64,000 nt of DNA, taken from NCBI RefSeq assembly GCF_048771995.1, contig NC_133026.1, positions 117,695,501 to 117,759,500 of the forward strand. The letters are read 5' to 3'. This document shows positions 63,408-64,000 of the stretch, piece after piece. The DNA is from Taeniopygia guttata (lineage: Eukaryota; Chordata; Aves; Passeriformes; Estrildidae). Made by a program: the position numbers and the translations under genes. The notes beneath the pieces were generated by a model. The model searched no databases and had not been told where the DNA came from. It worked only from the letters and a program-made list of their open reading frames with translations. The stretch's first letter is position 1, and each line of letters starts with the position of its first letter.

Positions 63408-64000
63408 TTAAGCTATAAATTCAAGCATTTATACAGAAAATAAACCAAATCTGAGAAACGTTTTTAAAAGTGTAATGCTGCATATTTGAATCTATATCTG
63501 ATATTGAAGTGATATAGAATATGAGAGGTGGTTAAGAGAACAGAAGCTGAACATCTGAAAAATGCTCAATCCCTAAAGCCTGAATTGGGTTTGTCTTATT
63601 ACTTTAAATTCATGCCCTAAGTTAAGTAGGAGTAAGTATATCTCAGTTGGTTTTGACCAAGAGAAAAAAAAATTGGCTTCTGCAGAGGGAAGGTTTTGAT
63701 GCTCAGCTGTTACACTGAAGGTCTACCTGTATTGTTTCTGTTGTAACCTAGTTTTAATAGTTCTGTTATTTATTTTTTCTTAAGTGTTTACTTATTAAAC
63801 ACTGTTATTCAGTGCAGTGCTCTACAGATACAAGATTAAAAAGTATTTAAGGCAAAATCTAAGTGTACAGACAGAACTCAGTAAAATCAAATGTGCTATT
63901 CCCACCTTCTACTTTTACAGAGCAGATATGAGGAAGATTTCAGTATTTATGATTAGGAAAACCTTCCCTTCTTGTTTTTTCAGACAGATTCTTAATGTGG

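Overview
The window reads as a bird nuclear chromosome. It carries many CR1 LINE fragments, ERVL-type and other ERV LTRs of avian kinds, an amniote MIR-type SINE, short GC-rich CpG islands, and split genes with GT-AG introns. The gene order MCMDC2 (+), SNORD87/SNHG6 locus (-), TCF24 (-), PPP1R42 (-), COPS5 (-) is the order known on human 8q13. A neoavian bird, perhaps a passerine, fits the LTR types, but the sequence alone does not settle the species. Human comparisons are from memory, not from a search.

Layout. 1-5830: the last eight coding exons of MCMDC2, together 441 codons plus stop with every splice phase consistent, then a 3'UTR with a poly(A) signal near 5940. 7.3-7.9 kb: two box C/D snoRNAs on the minus strand, both SNORD87-like, presumably inside an SNHG6-like host whose promoter may be the CpG island at 10.0-10.4 kb. 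12.86-18.98 kb: TCF24, with a predicted non-coding first exon under a TATA box, a bHLH exon carrying a GGGGCC-type coding repeat, and a short terminal exon. 20-32 kb: AT-rich intergenic DNA with an 89-bp perfect tandem duplication, an ERVL LTR and CR1 pieces. 32-46.5 kb: PPP1R42, a leucine-rich-repeat gene; five exons are clear, the 3' end is uncertain, and the CpG-island promoter holds a near-palindromic RFX X-box. 46.6-53.5 kb: a transposon-rich block containing a CR1 split by a nested LTR, a second CR1, an antisense ERVL LTR, a truncated ITPRIPL1-like exon cut off by a third CR1, and a solo LTR with a 6-bp target-site duplication. 53.5-60 kb: mostly unique AT-rich DNA. 60.1-63.4 kb: the last two exons of COPS5; the rest of that gene lies beyond the window.

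The genes do not form a pathway. MCMDC2 (meiotic recombination) and PPP1R42 (PP1-binding LRR protein) are linked to germ cells or centrosomes, COPS5 is the COP9 signalosome deneddylase subunit, and TCF24 is a little-studied bHLH factor. I found no previously undescribed multi-gene system. The most notable items are the duplicated snoRNA, the GGGGCC coding repeat in TCF24, the X-box, the intact but truncated ITPRIPL1-like reading frame, and a perfect 23-bp-arm palindrome at 57.6 kb.
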